From positions 1-22,884 of the forward strand of contig JBIQKN010000044.1 of assembly GCA_044506565.1 (NCBI GenBank): 22,884 nucleotides of DNA, given 5' to 3'. Below, one piece after another: positions 14,445 to 22,002 of the stretch. Each line of letters opens with the position of its first letter. Within the stretch, counting starts at the first letter, position 1. The translations under genes and the position numbers were made by a program. Below the pieces are notes generated by a model. The model worked only from the letters and a program-made list of their open reading frames with translations. It ran no database searches and was not told the origin of the DNA. The DNA comes from Croceibacterium_A sp044506565 (GTDB lineage: Bacteria; Pseudomonadota; Alphaproteobacteria; Sphingomonadales; Sphingomonadaceae).

Positions 14445-15319
14445 GGTCTCTCCTCGGGACGGGAGTCAGCAAGATTCCCTCTCCGCTGGCTTCGGTCTCG
14501 ATCCGGTTCGGCGGCGTATGCCGTCGATGCTTCCCACGGCTCGGAGCCGAGTTCCGCCGATATCCTCTGGGCCAGGTCCCGCAGGCCCGGGAGGTAACGT
14601 TTGACGGCTTGCGGCAGGCCCATTGCCGCCGTGATCCAGGTGCATCCCAACGTGGCCACGAGCCGGTCGCCGTCGAAGACCGGCACGGCGACGGTCGATG
14701 ACCGCGGCTCGCACAACGGATCGCGCAAGGCGTAGCCCCGCTTGCGGGTCAGCGCGATCATGGCCGCAACGGCTTCGTCGCTCATTCCTGTTGCCTGCTC
14801 CCGCGAGCGCAGGATCGACAGCAGGAACCTGCGCTCGTGACCGGCACTGAAGGCGAGGTAGGCGCGCCCCATCGCGTGCGACAGCAGCGACAGCCGGCGT
14901 CCGAGCGCGGCATGCTCGAGCGACAGCGTGGTGAAGCGGATCGTGCAGGCGCGAACGACTACCGCGTCCAGCTCGAGCAACCCAAGCGACAGCGGCCACC
15001 CCTCGCGACGCGTGAACTCGGTCATCAGGTCCTGCGCAACTTCGACGATCCGCGGTTCGTGGTGGAAGCCGCTGGAGAGCGACTTCACGCGGCCGAGCAA
15101 ATGGTATGCGCCGTAGGCTGAAGACCGCGCTGCAAGGCCTTTGGCTTCGAACGTGCGCAGCACGCGCACGATCGATGGTTTGGGAAGGCCGGTGTCTCGA
15201 TGAAGCTCGTGCAGGGTGGAGAGCGGGCGGCGGTTGAGGGCCTGCAGTACGTCGATCGCCCGCTCGACGGAACGGATGGAGTCGGTCTTTTCGATGCCAC
15301 TCACGCCGGTCACGCGCAT
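14441..15319 (-). CDS. IclR-family transcriptional regulator
   Basis: DNA-binding regulator of catabolic genes. The 292-aa product has an N-terminal winged helix-turn-helix (about 12-75, IRSVERAIDVLQALNRR..STLHELHRDTGLPKPSIVRVLRTFEAKGL), with the recognition helix near 46-56. An effector-binding domain follows (about 90-262), including SHAMGRAYLAFS and CTWITAAMGLPQAV. Length matches the family, plus an unusual charged tail (residues about 270-292, DRDRSQRRGNLADSRPEERP). The ATG at 15319 has a weak ribosome site. It is divergent from the DUF6282/TonB-receptor operon, with a 16-bp palindrome between, and is therefore the likely controller of that operon and of its own. The ligand is not predictable. 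Confidence 0.92.
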   Translation of the reverse strand: MRVTGVSGIEKTDSIRSVERAIDVLQALNRRPLSTLHELHRDTGLPKPSIVRVLRTFEAKGLAARSSAYGAYHLLGRVKSLSSGFHHEPRIVEVAQDLMTEFTRREGWPLSLGLLELDAVVVRACTIRFTTLSLEHAALGRRLSLLSHAMGRAYLAFSAGHERRFLLSILRSREQATGMSDEAVAAMIALTRKRGYALRDPLCEPRSSTVAVPVFDGDRLVATLGCTWITAAMGLPQAVKRYLPGLRDLAQRISAELGSEPWEASTAYAAEPDRDRSQRRGNLADSRPEERP

Positions 15320-15415
15320 CCCCGAATACCGCAGGCGCCGTCAGTGGCGGTCGCGCGGTGCTCCGGGCCGATGCTAGGAGTCTTTTCGCCTGCCGGAATG
15401 CTCCAGACGGCTCGG

Positions 15416-15431
15416 CGATATGATCATATCG
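15416..15431. promoter_or_regulatory. 16-bp perfect palindrome, candidate IclR operator
   Basis: CGATATGATCATATCG is an exact palindrome, A/T-rich in a very GC-rich surrounding. It lies in the 261-base divergent gap, 97 bases from the IclR start and 150 bases from the DUF6282 start. IclR proteins bind 14-20 bp palindromic operators in such gaps, so this is a good candidate for the site shared by the two transcription units. Confidence 0.6.
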
Positions 15432-15580
15432 GAGCGGCTCGGGCGCACCGCCCGGTGCAATGCTGTCGGTGGTGCCGGCCGGCTTTCCGCCTGGCGAAAA
15501 CCTCGGAAATCCGGCTTTCGACCGGCTGCCACCCTCCATAGGTGCTGCCTCCGCAAGAACAGAAGAACTGCGGAGAGGCG

Positions 15581-16504
15581 ATGTCGGGGCAGGGCGCACA
15601 TCCGATCGATGAGGTCGACCTGGAGGAGCGTGTGGACGCGCTGCTCGTCGGCGCGGTCGACATGCATTGTCACAGCGGCCCCTCGGTCATGCCGCGGATG
15701 ATCGACCATATCGAGGCCCTGCAGGAAGCATCCGCCGCGGGGATGAAGGCCCTGCTGTTCAAGGATCATTTCTACTCGGCGACGCCTGTCACAGAGCTCC
15801 TGACGGCCCATTTCAGCGACCTCGGCGTGACCATGCTCTCGGGCGTGCCGCTGAATGATACGGCGGGCGGCCTCAATCCCTACGCGGTCGACCACGGACT
15901 GAAGCTGGGCGCCCGCCTTGTGTGGATGCCGACCTTCTCGGCGGCCAATCACATCAGGCACAATCGCCGCGGCCACCTCCTGCCTACCTCCGTGCCGATG
16001 CGGCGGCCGAAGATGCTGACGGTGGTGGACGAGGACGGGCGGATCAAGGACGGGGTCAAGGAGATCCTCGACCAGATCGCCGAGTTCGATGCGGTGCTCT
16101 CGGCGGGGCACCTGCACATCTCGGAGATCTGGCCGCTGTTCGAGGAAGCGGCGCGACGCGGGGTGCAACGCCGCCTGGTCCAGCATCCCACCTACACCAT
16201 CGGGGCCACCTACGGCGACATACGCGAGCTCACCGAGAGCGGAGCCTTCGTCGAGCATTCGCTGTGCATGTTCATCGCCGAATCCCGGTTCCAGTATTAT
16301 CCGCGCGAAGAGCTCAAGGCCGTGATCGACGCCGGAGGTACCGAGCGGACGATCCTCGGCTCCGACCTTGGCCAGGTCGACAACCCCACTCCGGTAAGCG
16401 GTTTCCGGGCGGTCATCCGCCTCTGCATCGAACTCGGCTTCGACGATCCGACGATCCGCCGCCTCGTCGGCGGCAACGCCGCCCGCCTGGTCGGACTGGA
16501 ATGA
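15581..16504 (+). CDS. DUF6282-type metal-dependent hydrolase (amidohydrolase-like TIM barrel)
   Basis: A 307-aa cytoplasmic enzyme with candidate metal ligands of an amidohydrolase-like barrel: DMHCHSG (D27, H29, H31) on strand 1, KDHFYS (H63), SAGHLH (H177, H179), QHPT (H202) and GSDLGQ (D262). I place it in DUF6282, an uncharacterised family in the metallo-dependent hydrolase superfamily (from memory). Expected chemistry is hydrolysis or decarboxylation of a lactone, amide or carboxylate. The ATG at 15581 is chosen because GGAGAGG precedes it; a GTG at 15542 would add 13 residues. It is followed 61 bases later by the TonB-dependent receptor, likely in one transcript. Confidence 0.85.
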   Translation: MSGQGAHPIDEVDLEERVDALLVGAVDMHCHSGPSVMPRMIDHIEALQEASAAGMKALLFKDHFYSATPVTELLTAHFSDLGVTMLSGVPLNDTAGGLNPYAVDHGLKLGARLVWMPTFSAANHIRHNRRGHLLPTSVPMRRPKMLTVVDEDGRIKDGVKEILDQIAEFDAVLSAGHLHISEIWPLFEEAARRGVQRRLVQHPTYTIGATYGDIRELTESGAFVEHSLCMFIAESRFQYYPREELKAVIDAGGTERTILGSDLGQVDNPTPVSGFRAVIRLCIELGFDDPTIRRLVGGNAARLVGLE

Positions 16505-16565
16505 ACAGGGCCGCGGGCGGCCCGGGGGGCGATCCGTGCGTCACAAATCGAGGGAGGATGAAACC

Positions 16566-19067
16566 ATGAAGAAGCTTCTGTTGGCCTCGGCGTCCTTCGC
16601 CTGTCTCGCCTACGCGGCGACCGCCTCCGCCCAGGAAGCGGCCGCAAGCGAAGCGACGGCCGGCAACGAAGGCATTTCCGACATCGTCGTCACGGCCACG
16701 CGCCAGGCGACCAACATGCAGGACACGCCGATTGCGATCACCGCGATCTCCGCCGAAGGGCTCGAGGAACGAGGGCTGGATTCGGTAGCGGACCTGACAG
16801 CGGTGGTGCCCAATGCCGAATTTCGCCGCACGCACGGCGCCTTCGGACCCGGCGTGTCGGCCACTATCCGCGGTATCGGCGCGTCCGACACGAATATCGG
16901 CAACGATCCGGTCGTCGCCTTCTATGTGGACGATATCTATTATCCGACGCTGCTGGGCTCCAACTTCGACCTCCTCGACATCGAGCATGTCGAGGTGCTT
17001 CGCGGGCCGCAGGGGACGCTGTTCGGCCGCAACACCCTCGCGGGCGCGGTCAACATCGTCTCGCGGAAGCCTTCCTTCGGGGAAACCTCCGGCTACGTCG
17101 AGGGGACGGTAGGCAGCTACAATCGCACCGACGTTCGCGCGGGTTTCAATCTGCCGCTCGGAGAGAATCTCGCGCTGATGGCCTCGGGCGCGTTCAAGAA
17201 GCGCGTCGGCTATCAGCGAGTGCTCGACTTCGCGTGCGAGATGAACCGGCGCGGCACGCCAGCGCTTGCAGGCAACATTCCGCCCTCCGACCTCGCCAAC
17301 CAGAGCAACCCGAAGTTCAGCCCCGACGACTGCGTCATCGGCCATTACGGCGGCGAGGACATCAAGGCGGTTCGCGGCAGTGTCGCCTGGGAGCCGTCCC
17401 TCGGCGTGAACCTGACGATCACCGCCGATTATGTGAAGGACGAATCGGAGAATCCCGCGGACACCACGCTGTCGCTGAATCCGGCGCTGAACACGCCGAA
17501 CGAGAACCTGCAGTTCGCGTTTTACGGAACCGCCTATGACGACCGGTTCATCACCGGCGATCCCTATTCGACCTACGAAACCTACAACGACCCGATCGGC
17601 GCCGGCATGCAGATTCCCGGCCATACCTACTACAACGGCAGGTCGACCCACGGCGGCCATACCTTGCCGCCGTTCGCCGACACGGAGATGTGGGGCGTCT
17701 CGGGCAAGTTGGTGATCGACCTGACCGACGAGATCGATCTCACGACCATTGTCGGCTATCGCTCGCTGGTCGAACGGCACGTCTATCAGAAAGACGGCAC
17801 GCCGCTCCAGACGGAGATGACGACCAACGACGTTTCCAACAAATACCTGAGCGGTGAGATCCGCCTTTCGGGCCGGATGGACTGGATCGACTGGGTCGCC
17901 GGCGTCTTCTATTTCGAAGCCGACGGCATCCAGCACGCGGTGGTCGACCAACCCCGGACGGGCCTGATCCGCTTTCTGTACAACACCTTCGACCCGGTGA
18001 GTAAGGCGGCCTACGCCAACGTGACGGTCAGGCCGTTCGGCGAAAGGTTGAGCTTCACCGGCGGGCTGCGCTACTCCGACGAGAAGAAGGTCGTCTCGCT
18101 GTCCAACCTGGTCGAAGATACGCCGAACCCGACGGACATCGAGTTCGACGTCACTCCGGCCGCCGAAGTTCTGAGTTGGAAGGCGGGGGTCAACTTCGAG
18201 ATGACGCCCGATATCCTGCTCTATGCCTCGGCCGCGACCGGGTACACGCTGCCCGGGTATAACGCCCGGCCGCAGCAGCCTTCGCAGATCGCGCAGTTCG
18301 ACGGTAACGAGAACATCGCATACGAGCTCGGCGCCAAGCTCGACATGTTCGACCGCCGCCTGCGGCTCAACCTGGCCGGGTTCTACACCGACTTCAGCAA
18401 GCGACCGCTGGCGATCGGCGGGCAGGAGATCCTGCTCGATGCGCAGGGCAACCCGACCCCCGGCAACCAGGTCGTGATACCCTTGCCCGAGGGGCCGGAA
18501 GGATCGACCACGTGCCGCCCGCGCACGCCGCAGGAGATCGCCGACAACGTCGCCGGCTTCTCGTGCATCATCCGCAACTTCTACAAGAATACGCCGGCCG
18601 AGATCTGGGGCTTCGAGGCGGAGGCGGTGGCCGAGCCGATCGACGGCCTCTTGATCAACGGTGCCGTGGGTTATCACAACTTCAGTTCGCCCGATGTGGA
18701 CAGCCGTCCGATCAACCCGCGGCAGGCGGAGCCGTTCTGGACCGCCAATGCGGGGATACAGTACACGATCGAGGACGCGCCGCTCGACGGGACGATCACG
18801 CCGCGCGTGGACTGGAGCTACCAGGGCAGCCGCGCTCCGAGCACGCGGACGACCGACTGGAACCAGCCGGGTTATTCGCTGGTCAACGCCCGGCTGACCT
18901 ACGACCTGCCCGATCTCGGGTTCTCGGCAGCGCTCGGCGTGACCAACCTCCTCGACAAGCTCTACTACGACAACTTCTTCATCTTGCAGGACTTCGGGCA
19001 GTCCAACGTCCAGGGTCAGCCCGGCGCGCCGCGCCAGTGGTACCTGCAACTCGAGAAGCGGTTCTGA
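16566..19067 (+). CDS. TonB-dependent outer-membrane receptor
   Basis: An 833-aa outer-membrane beta-barrel that imports a specific compound using energy from TonB-ExbBD. Seen: signal peptide (MKKLLLAS, cleavage near ASA at 22), TonB box ISDIVVTATR at 37-46, plug domain about 50-168 (DTPIAITAISAE, IRGIG, DIEHVEVLRGPQGTLFGRNTLAGAVNIVSRKP), then the barrel, ending in an aromatic residue (LEKRF). Length fits the family. The plug resembles the sphingomonad receptors for non-iron substrates found beside catabolic genes, and no siderophore gene is nearby. The start at 16566 has GGAGG 7 bases upstream. It follows the DUF6282 gene and is ended by a GC-rich hairpin facing the convergent minus-strand genes. 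Confidence 0.96.
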   Translation: MKKLLLASASFACLAYAATASAQEAAASEATAGNEGISDIVVTATRQATNMQDTPIAITAISAEGLEERGLDSVADLTAVVPNAEFRRTHGAFGPGVSATIRGIGASDTNIGNDPVVAFYVDDIYYPTLLGSNFDLLDIEHVEVLRGPQGTLFGRNTLAGAVNIVSRKPSFGETSGYVEGTVGSYNRTDVRAGFNLPLGENLALMASGAFKKRVGYQRVLDFACEMNRRGTPALAGNIPPSDLANQSNPKFSPDDCVIGHYGGEDIKAVRGSVAWEPSLGVNLTITADYVKDESENPADTTLSLNPALNTPNENLQFAFYGTAYDDRFITGDPYSTYETYNDPIGAGMQIPGHTYYNGRSTHGGHTLPPFADTEMWGVSGKLVIDLTDEIDLTTIVGYRSLVERHVYQKDGTPLQTEMTTNDVSNKYLSGEIRLSGRMDWIDWVAGVFYFEADGIQHAVVDQPRTGLIRFLYNTFDPVSKAAYANVTVRPFGERLSFTGGLRYSDEKKVVSLSNLVEDTPNPTDIEFDVTPAAEVLSWKAGVNFEMTPDILLYASAATGYTLPGYNARPQQPSQIAQFDGNENIAYELGAKLDMFDRRLRLNLAGFYTDFSKRPLAIGGQEILLDAQGNPTPGNQVVIPLPEGPEGSTTCRPRTPQEIADNVAGFSCIIRNFYKNTPAEIWGFEAEAVAEPIDGLLINGAVGYHNFSSPDVDSRPINPRQAEPFWTANAGIQYTIEDAPLDGTITPRVDWSYQGSRAPSTRTTDWNQPGYSLVNARLTYDLPDLGFSAALGVTNLLDKLYYDNFFILQDFGQSNVQGQPGAPRQWYLQLEKRF

Positions 19068-19077
19068 TGCAGGGGGT

Positions 19078-19101
19078 GGGCGGCGCGTCCCGGCGCCGCC
19101 C
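19078..19101. terminator. GC-rich hairpin between convergent genes
   Basis: GGGCGGCGC (19078-19086) pairs perfectly with GCGCCGCCC (19093-19101) around a 6-base loop. It lies 10 bases after the TonB-receptor stop and 12 bases before the stop side of the hexapeptide gene on the other strand. There is no T-tract in either direction, so it is probably a transcript-stabilising or weak terminating structure. Confidence 0.55.
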
Positions 19102-19113
19102 GCTCCGATCGGG

Positions 19114-19692
19114 TCAGGCTGGTTGAGCGCCCGCCCGACCCGCCTCGCGCAACGCCTCGGCGTGGTGCCGCGCATTGTCCACGTAATGCCGGATCTGCTC
19201 TTCCATTCCGGCCAGTTCGGGGGCGGTGAGATCGCGCAGGAACGCGGCCGGGCGACCGGCCCAGATCTGGCCCCCGGGGATGCGTTTGAACGGCGTGAGC
19301 ATGGCGCCCGCGGCGAGCATGGCACCACTTTCGAGGCGGCAGCCGTCCATCACGATCGATCCCATCCCGACGAAAGCCCGATCCTCCAGCACGCAGCCGT
19401 GCAGGATCGCCATGTGACCGACGAGCACGTCCTCGCCTACCAGCGTGGGCAAGCCTTCCGCATCGGGCTTCGGCCCCTCGACGTGGACGATCGTCCCGTC
19501 CTGCAGGTTGGAGCGCGCGCCGATCACGATGCGATTGATGTCCCCGCGCAGCACGCAGTTGTACCATACGCTTGCGTCGGGCCCGATCTCGACATCGCCG
19601 ACGATGCACGCGCCAGGGGCGATGAAGGCGCTGTCGTGAATGCGGGGCGACTTGCCGGCGAACGGCAGGATCGCAGGCCGCGCGCCCGTCAT
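19114..19692 (-). CDS. Gamma-carbonic-anhydrase-like hexapeptide protein (PaaY/CaiE type)
   Basis: A 192-aa left-handed beta-helix protein. Hexapeptide repeats run through about 22-140 (GACIVGDVEIGPDASVWYNCVLRGD, VGEDVLVGHMAILHGCVLEDRAFVGMGS). The metal histidines are H70 (TIVHV), H93 and H98 (VGHMAILHG). A C-terminal helix follows. The family forms trimers with zinc between subunits. Members are carbonic anhydrases or, as for PaaY, acyl-CoA thioesterases of aromatic catabolism; the sequence alone does not decide. The ATG overlaps the preceding amidohydrolase stop by four bases, so it is made with that enzyme, and a CO2-handling or CoA-recycling role beside it is plausible. Confidence 0.9.
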   Translation of the reverse strand: MTGARPAILPFAGKSPRIHDSAFIAPGACIVGDVEIGPDASVWYNCVLRGDINRIVIGARSNLQDGTIVHVEGPKPDAEGLPTLVGEDVLVGHMAILHGCVLEDRAFVGMGSIVMDGCRLESGAMLAAGAMLTPFKRIPGGQIWAGRPAAFLRDLTAPELAGMEEQIRHYVDNARHHAEALREAGRAGAQPA

Positions 19693-20663
19693 CGCGTCGC
19701 GGTTACCGGCCGGCTGGTGGCCTGACGGGGATCGTCACCTGCCGGCCCGAGGCCGTAGATCCGCGCCGCATTGTCATGCAGAAACTTCGTCGCTTCCTCG
19801 GCGGTGAGCTGACCAGCGGCTTCGCGGGCCATCGCCACCTTGGTGGGATAGTCCCACAGCATGCTCTGGCCGACGTCGGATCCCCAGACCAGCCGGTCCG
19901 GTCCGAACACGTCCACCATGCGGCGGATCAACCCGGCCGAGGCGACGTTCGCCTTGACCAGGCGTTCCATGTTGATCTCGGTGATCTTGAAATAGACGTT
20001 GGGCACGTCGGCGAAGATCGCGATCGTCCCGGCGATCCCGTAGTCGGGCGGGGGCGGCATGGTCACGATTTCGCCGGCCTGCTCTCGCAGCGCCACTTCG
20101 TACTGCGACATTCCATAGGGCATCGCGCCGTGATCGAGCACCACCGGCAGCTCGGGGAACTTCGCGGCGATCAGCTTGATCAGCGGCAGGACGTAGGAGA
20201 GCTGGTTGTCGAACACGATCAGCGTCAGCGGCGTCCCGAGCTCGGCGCAGGCTTCCCAGATCTTCATCGCCGTGGGTGAACTCATCCAGCTCGTATCGAG
20301 GAGCCAGGGGCGGCTGTTGGCCATGCGGAACCCGGCGACACCGTCCTCGAGGACCAACCGGCGGTAGGTCTCGGGCGTACCTGGATCCTGCGTGTCGAGG
20401 ATCACGATCGGGTGCAGGCGGTCGGGGAAGCGACGCGCCGAATCGAGGATGTAGCTGTTGTCGTACCCGTAGACGTGGCCCCGCTGCACCAGGCAGGCGT
20501 GGTCCACGCCGTTCGCGTCCATCAGTTCGAGCAGGCGTTCGGCCGTTACCGTGAAGTCCGGCCGTTCGGGCACGGGCAGGTCGGGCGTGAAAGGCCGCGG
20601 CCGATAGGTTTCCCAGTCATCGGAAATGAGATGAGCGTGCGTGTCGAGAAGCTTTACCGACAT
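19689..20663 (-). CDS. Amidohydrolase-2 family hydrolase/decarboxylase
   Basis: A 324-aa cytoplasmic TIM-barrel enzyme. Seen: DTHAH (D7, H9, H11), a FPELPVVLDHGAMPYG segment with H178, WGSDVGQ (D263) and a C-terminal HDNAARIYGL motif that closes the family's barrel. The DHGA strand resembles LigI-type lactonases (2-pyrone-4,6-dicarboxylate hydrolase), while the overall family (PF04909) also holds decarboxylases such as ACMSD. Which reaction applies is unknown. The ATG at 20663 gives the N-terminal DTHAH at usual distance; a GTG 33 bases upstream would add 11 residues, and the GGGAGG sequence lies between the two, somewhat far from the ATG. It is the first of two genes with the hexapeptide protein (4-base overlap) and lies downstream of the AraC gene. 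Confidence 0.9.
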   Translation of the reverse strand: MSVKLLDTHAHLISDDWETYRPRPFTPDLPVPERPDFTVTAERLLELMDANGVDHACLVQRGHVYGYDNSYILDSARRFPDRLHPIVILDTQDPGTPETYRRLVLEDGVAGFRMANSRPWLLDTSWMSSPTAMKIWEACAELGTPLTLIVFDNQLSYVLPLIKLIAAKFPELPVVLDHGAMPYGMSQYEVALREQAGEIVTMPPPPDYGIAGTIAIFADVPNVYFKITEINMERLVKANVASAGLIRRMVDVFGPDRLVWGSDVGQSMLWDYPTKVAMAREAAGQLTAEEATKFLHDNAARIYGLGPAGDDPRQATSRPVTATR

Positions 20664-20894
20664 CTGTGCAGCAATCCTCCCGATCCCCTGGTCCACCGGT
20701 CATGTGTCCGGCGTGCCCCGGCGCACCTTCCGCTTATGGCGGGCTGCTTCGGGGTCACTTGCCTCCCGAGGCAGGATAATTTGCCTTCTGGAAAACCGCT
20801 TACGTCGCTTGTGTCGTAAAGCAGCCGGCCGCGGTTGGGGGACGGCGCACGCGGCCGGGCGCAAGATTAGCCGCGCCGATCTCGGAGAGTTGGC

Positions 20895-21851
20895 TCAGGC
20901 CGCCTTCAGCAAATGCAGGCGCCGATACTCGCGAGGAGCCATCCCGAACTTCTCGTGAAACGTCCGCGTGAAATGGGCGGCGCTGTTGAAGCCCCAGGAA
21001 AAGGCGATCTCGGTCAGGGTGTGAGCGGCCCAGGCGGGATTGGCCATCTGCCGGGAGCACTCCTCGAGCCGCCGGCGCAGGATATAGGCGCTCATCTTCT
21101 CGCCTCCCGGGGCGAAGACCGTCCGCAGATATCGCGGCGAGATCTTGAGGCCGGCCGCTATCGAGGCCGGCGAAAGGTCCGGGCTGCGCAGGTTGTCCTC
21201 GATGTACTGGATCACATCCTTGCGCCGCTGCCAGGCTATCGCCGAGGCCTCCTCGACTGTCTCGACACCCATCGTGTAGGACATCGAGATCATCTCCAGC
21301 AGGTAGCGAGCGACGCGGTCTTCGTAGCCCGGTTCGATCTCACCGCACCCGCTGCTGAGTTCGCGAGCCATGGCGGCCGCCGCGCCGGTCACGCCCATCG
21401 CTCTTCCCAGGCGACGGCCGCAGAATTGTTCCGGCGTGGGCAGGTAAGTGCGGAGGATTTCCCCCGGCACCCGCACCATCACGGTGACCGACTGCGTATC
21501 GGTCAGGAAGTAGTGCGGCAGGCCGGTATCGCAGAGCACGAAGTCGCCCGGTTCGAGCTCGGACTCGCGGCCGTTGTGATAGAACGTGCTGGCGCCTTCG
21601 GCCTGCAGGAGAAAATTGAACAGGCGTGGCGCGTTTGGCTGGATGTGGCTCTGCTTGCGCTCGACGCTGCAGCGATCGAGCGACAGCCGTGCGAGCTTGA
21701 CCGGGCCGAGCTGGCCGATTCTCAGCTCGGCGTCGAAGCGGTCCTGGCTGCCCGGCGTGAATTCGCACTGGCTCATCCGCGTCGCGTAGATCTCGCCCCA
21801 TGCGGCGGCCCGTCCCGTTTTCGGCAATCCGTGCGTCGTGAGAAGTTCCAT
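20895..21851 (-). CDS. AraC-family transcriptional regulator
   Basis: A 318-aa regulator. The N-terminal sensor half (about 1-200) is of the AraC_binding_2 type, with a cupin-like run at 76-130 (PRLFNFLLQAEGAS..ELEPGDFVLCDTG). The C-terminal double helix-turn-helix covers about 210-318: first HTH near 226-247 (SPASIAAGLKISPRYLRTVF), second near 278-299 (TLTEIAFSWGFNSAAHFTRTF) and the typical end KFGMAPREYRR. The ATG at 21851 is chosen because GGGAGG precedes it closely; a GTG at 21917 would add 22 residues. Same direction as the amidohydrolase gene 231 bases downstream and the MFS gene upstream, so it is likely an activator of this minus-strand group in response to the cluster's substrate. 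Confidence 0.93.
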   Translation of the reverse strand: MELLTTHGLPKTGRAAAWGEIYATRMSQCEFTPGSQDRFDAELRIGQLGPVKLARLSLDRCSVERKQSHIQPNAPRLFNFLLQAEGASTFYHNGRESELEPGDFVLCDTGLPHYFLTDTQSVTVMVRVPGEILRTYLPTPEQFCGRRLGRAMGVTGAAAAMARELSSGCGEIEPGYEDRVARYLLEMISMSYTMGVETVEEASAIAWQRRKDVIQYIEDNLRSPDLSPASIAAGLKISPRYLRTVFAPGGEKMSAYILRRRLEECSRQMANPAWAAHTLTEIAFSWGFNSAAHFTRTFHEKFGMAPREYRRLHLLKAA

Positions 21852-21943
21852 TTCCAGCCTCCCGCGGCCCCGCTCTGCGGCGGTTGGCCGTCTGCACTTC
21901 ACGATCGATGGTCGCACTCCGGGAGCCCCGAGTCAACCATTTC

Positions 21944-21958
21944 CGAAACATGGTTTCG
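21944..21958. promoter_or_regulatory. Inverted repeat upstream of the AraC gene
   Basis: CGAAAC and GTTTCG flank an ATG triplet (perfect 6-bp arms, 21944-21958). The wider sequence also contains AACCAT...ATGGTT (21935-21956). The site is 93 bases before the AraC start and 45 bases past the stop of the MFS gene, both on the minus strand. A regulator site or a weak terminator of the MFS gene are both possible. Confidence 0.4.
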
Positions 21959-22002
21959 CCTACCGTCACACGGTCGACGCGTTGTTGCCGTCGGGGCGGT
22001 GG

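Noticed and set aside
16413..19328. 971-codon open frame antisense to the TonB receptor
   Set aside because: It covers a well-supported receptor on the other strand; its composition (Arg/Val/Asp-rich) and lack of motifs are typical of the GC-driven shadow frames in this genome.
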